Assembly: GCA_017555465.1 (NCBI GenBank)
Contig: JAFZGH010000282.1
Span: forward strand, 1 to 6,431
DNA from: Akkermansia sp.
GTDB taxonomy: Bacteria > Verrucomicrobiota > Verrucomicrobiia > Verrucomicrobiales > Akkermansiaceae
Length of the DNA stretch: 6,431 nucleotides
Direction: 5' to 3'
Part shown: positions 3,972 to 6,431 of the stretch, piece by piece
Layout: each line of letters starts with the position of its first letter
Numbering within the stretch: the first letter of the stretch is position 1
Translations under genes and position numbers: made by a program
Notes under the pieces: generated by a model
Database searches by the model: none
Seen by the model: only the letters and a program-made list of their open reading frames with translations
Told to the model about the DNA's origin: nothing

Positions 3972-6431
3972 TCAGAAGTTGATGCGGTAGCCCACGGTGC
4001 CGTTCACGTTGGTGTAGCCGCTGCGTACTTCGATGGAGGCATCGGCGAAGATGCTGCTGCCTTCATCACCCAGCGGGATGGTGATACCGGCACCGGCTTC
4101 CAGGCCGACAGCACCCAGCTCTGCGCTCTCCACCTCGGCAGTAGCGCCGGCAAGGGCCACCTCGCTGGTGCCGTTGCGGTCGCCGGCATCAACCTTGATA
4201 AGGGCGCGGCATTCGAAGATGCTGGTGCGGTTGAACATGCTTTCACCCACCACAGCCTGCAGACGGGCACCAGCGCCGAAGGTGATGGTGTCGTAGGTCT
4301 GATCTTCCACCTTCAGGCCCAGGTCGCTGCCCTTTTCAGTGTAGCCGCTCACCTGGGTGTGACGCCAGGTCACGTTCATGATGGGCTGCAGGCAGGCAGT
4401 GGCGTCTTCATTGAGCGCGAACACGCGGCCCACTTCGTACATCAGGCCGAAGCTCAGGCCATTCGTATCGCCCTCAACCTCAGAACCAGCCACGGTGCGG
4501 TTCAGCGTCATGTCTGCCAGGCCGGCAGTGGCCACGAAGGTGTGGGTCCAGGCGCTGGCGCAGTAGCGGGCAAAGGCGCTCACGTAGTAGGTATCGAGGT
4601 CACCCTTGGCCTGGTCGGCACCCTTCACGGAAAGGTCACCGTACATAGCAGTAAGAGCCATACCGGCGGTGAAGGTCGGGGTGAAGTCCACATCGAAGCC
4701 CACGGTGCCGCCCCAGCTGCTGAGCTTGTAGCCACCAGCGGTGCCGCTTTCGCGCAGTTCATTGTTGCCGCCCTCGGCGTTAATCCAGGCGTTGTAGTAC
4801 GGCATTTCGGGATTCACCACGCCCTGGTCCACACCCATGGTGGTGGTGCGGTTGCGGATAGCGCGCAGCTGGCGTTCCACATCGCCGCTCACGGCCATGC
4901 CCAGCACTGCGGTGCTGGCACCGGCCAGGGCAGCGCCCAGTTCATCAGCAGCCCCGGTATTACCGGTAGCCACCATGGCATCGAGCGCATCCATCGCGTT
5001 ACCCAGGGCGCTGTTCTTATCAGCCTGGGCATTCACGTTCACCAGGGCAGCATCTGCCAGCTCCAGACCAGCCTTGCCGTTGGCACTGGTGGCCTTGTCG
5101 GCCAGGGCATCGGAGTAGTAGGAGGTGTTGCGGTCGCCCACCACCTGGCTGCCTTCCATGCGGATATTGGTGTAGTACTTGCCATAGGCCAGGGACTTCA
5201 CGAAGTTGCCGTTGGCATCGTAAGTACCGATGGAAACCGTACCCTCAGCCCCGGATTTCATGCCCATGGAGTCCAGGTCAGCAATCGGGCCGGCCAGCCG
5301 CTCGTTGCTCAGCGTGGTGCCGTCTGCGGCAATCACCACCTTCACATCGGAGTTGGCAAGCACCAGGTTACCGTTGGCAGTCGAGTCCTGAGACACCACC
5401 AACTCACCACCGGTCAGCGTGCCGCCCAGGGTCACCGTATCACCCATGGCCACGATGGTGGCACCCTTCATGGCCGTGTTTGCAGCAGCGCCCATGTTGG
5501 CCGTCACCTTGCCCGTGAGCTCAACCGTGCCGGTGAACTGGTCGCCCAGCGTGTTCAGGTTCACGATATCGGCTGTATCCTCAGTCTGCGTGCTGCCTGC
5601 AATGGTAAGCTTCTTGGCGCCCTGCAGACCGTTGATATTCACGGCCACCGGGGCGGTCACCGTTGTATCCAGGGAATTCGGGGTAGCCGCCAGATCCAGC
5701 TTCACATCGGTGGTCACGTTCACACTCTGCACCTTGTCGAGCATGTTGTTCTCAAGCATCACCAGCGTGCCGTTGCTCAGCGTGCCCAGGTCCAGACCAA
5801 TCTTCGTGGTCTCACCTGCGGTGTCCCAGGTAGCTTCTGCCAGAGTCTGGTTGCTCACCTCGTAGTAAGCGTTGGTGTAGGAGGTCGCGAGACCGGAGCC
5901 CAGCGCACTGACGACTGCGAAATCGCTCATCTTCAGACCGCTCTTAAGCAGCATCTGCAGGTACTCACCCTCCAGCTCATTGCAGCTCAACCCAGTCGGC
6001 AAAGAACCCTGCAGCGCCAGGATGTTGTAGACCATCTCACCATTGTTGATGAGTGCCTGCACACCATCCTTGCTGGTGAACTGGTCAATCTGGATTGCAA
6101 CCTTATCGGCATGCGTCTTGCCCACCAGCTCACCCGTAAGCGTCAGGTGCGGCTGTCCGTCGGCAGACAAGGTGTTGAACACAATCTTGTCTGTGGTGAC
6201 AGAACCCATGGTAGAACCATTGGCAGAGATATACTCCTGCACGGGTTGCTGGGTGTCCGGGTCGATGACATCCTTCATCAGCCCGCCGATGGTCAGGGTC
6301 GGGGCGGTGATATTACCGCCATCGTCCGTCTTCTTGTTGATAGTGACACCCTGCTCCACCGTGATAGCGCCCAAGTTCTTCAGCTCGCCGTCGAAGTTCG
6401 TGGCGTTGTTAATCTTGAGCGTACCGCCCTC
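3972..6431 (-). CDS. Autotransporter: passenger C-terminal part, linker and outer-membrane beta-barrel (N-terminus outside window)
   Basis: The frame is open from the window edge for 819 residues. An in-frame TTG at 6374 is not a credible start, since the upstream residues EGGTLKINNATNFDGELKN continue the same passenger repeat style. Residues 1 to about 450 are Gly/Thr/Asn/Val-rich, with GGTL-, GGELVV- and GNLVL-type strands expected of a surface-exposed beta-helical passenger. Residues about 455-530 are an Ala/Asp-rich, probably helical linker (ALGNAMDALDAM, then RQLRAIRNRTTT). Residues about 546-819 form a PF03797-like barrel of about 270 residues, with alternating aromatic strands such as YYNAWINAEGG and SFGLMYEVGR, ending in GYRINF. 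The terminal Phe is the Bam-recognition hallmark. The protein should be exported by Sec and inserted by BAM. Odd features: single cysteines inside three barrel strands (YCASAW, TACLQP, FECRAL). The passenger's function is unknown. Confidence 0.9.
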   Translation of the reverse strand, partial: EGGTLKINNATNFDGELKNLGAITVEQGVTINKKTDDGGNITAPTLTIGGLMKDVIDPDTQQPVQEYISANGSTMGSVTTDKIVFNTLSADGQPHLTLTGELVGKTHADKVAIQIDQFTSKDGVQALINNGEMVYNILALQGSLPTGLSCNELEGEYLQMLLKSGLKMSDFAVVSALGSGLATSYTNAYYEVSNQTLAEATWDTAGETTKIGLDLGTLSNGTLVMLENNMLDKVQSVNVTTDVKLDLAATPNSLDTTVTAPVAVNINGLQGAKKLTIAGSTQTEDTADIVNLNTLGDQFTGTVELTGKVTANMGAAANTAMKGATIVAMGDTVTLGGTLTGGELVVSQDSTANGNLVLANSDVKVVIAADGTTLSNERLAGPIADLDSMGMKSGAEGTVSIGTYDANGNFVKSLAYGKYYTNIRMEGSQVVGDRNTSYYSDALADKATSANGKAGLELADAALVNVNAQADKNSALGNAMDALDAMVATGNTGAADELGAALAGASTAVLGMAVSGDVERQLRAIRNRTTTMGVDQGVVNPEMPYYNAWINAEGGNNELRESGTAGGYKLSSWGGTVGFDVDFTPTFTAGMALTAMYGDLSVKGADQAKGDLDTYYVSAFARYCASAWTHTFVATAGLADMTLNRTVAGSEVEGDTNGLSFGLMYEVGRVFALNEDATACLQPIMNVTWRHTQVSGYTEKGSDLGLKVEDQTYDTITFGAGARLQAVVGESMFNRTSIFECRALIKVDAGDRNGTSEVALAGATAEVESAELGAVGLEAGAGITIPLGDEGSSIFADASIEVRSGYTNVNGTVGYRINF

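Noticed and set aside
6360..6374. TTG at 6374 as the start of the autotransporter
   Set aside because: The frame continues upstream to the window edge with passenger-like sequence, and no signal peptide follows the TTG.

Overview
The window looks like chromosome from a Gram-negative bacterium with an outer membrane, at about 55-60% GC in genes and with AT-rich gaps. The best guess is an Akkermansia-like verrucomicrobium. That rests on family resemblance only: an autotransporter with a long Gly/Thr/Asn-rich passenger, an Ala-rich linker and an F-terminal beta-barrel, plus a polar amino-acid ABC transporter whose substrate-binding protein is fused to its permease. No taxonomic marker gene is present, so the assignment is an inference.

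Layout: (1) 1-189, the 3' end of a plus-strand RlpA-like protein. (2) 216-245, a bidirectional terminator between convergent genes. (3) 271-2473, a minus-strand two-gene operon encoding a polar amino-acid uptake system: a lipoprotein binding-domain/permease fusion followed, with an 11-bp overlap, by its ATPase. (4) 2531-2975, a 427-bp non-coding, near-palindromic MITE-like element with 20-bp perfect terminal inverted repeats, flanked by a 9-bp direct repeat. (5) 2971-3423, a small minus-strand gene for an unrecognised membrane-anchored or exported protein. (6) 3424-3971, an intergenic region with an AT-rich leader, a tandem set of stem-loops and a strong terminator. (7) 3972-6431, the C-terminal 819 residues of a minus-strand autotransporter that runs off the window.

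The transporter genes form one obvious functional unit: the binding domain captures an amino acid in the periplasm, the fused permease domain dimerises into the channel, and the ATPase drives it. The small exported protein and the autotransporter are also envelope proteins but show no obvious functional link.

The most interesting part is the element at 2531-2975. Removing it together with one copy of the 9-bp repeat joins the stop codon of the small exported gene to the transporter start with a gap of only about 61 bp. The two genes may therefore once have been co-transcribed. The element's two arms are near-identical at their outer parts. Further in they diverge in sequence but keep the same order of hairpins, which suggests selection on DNA or RNA structure.
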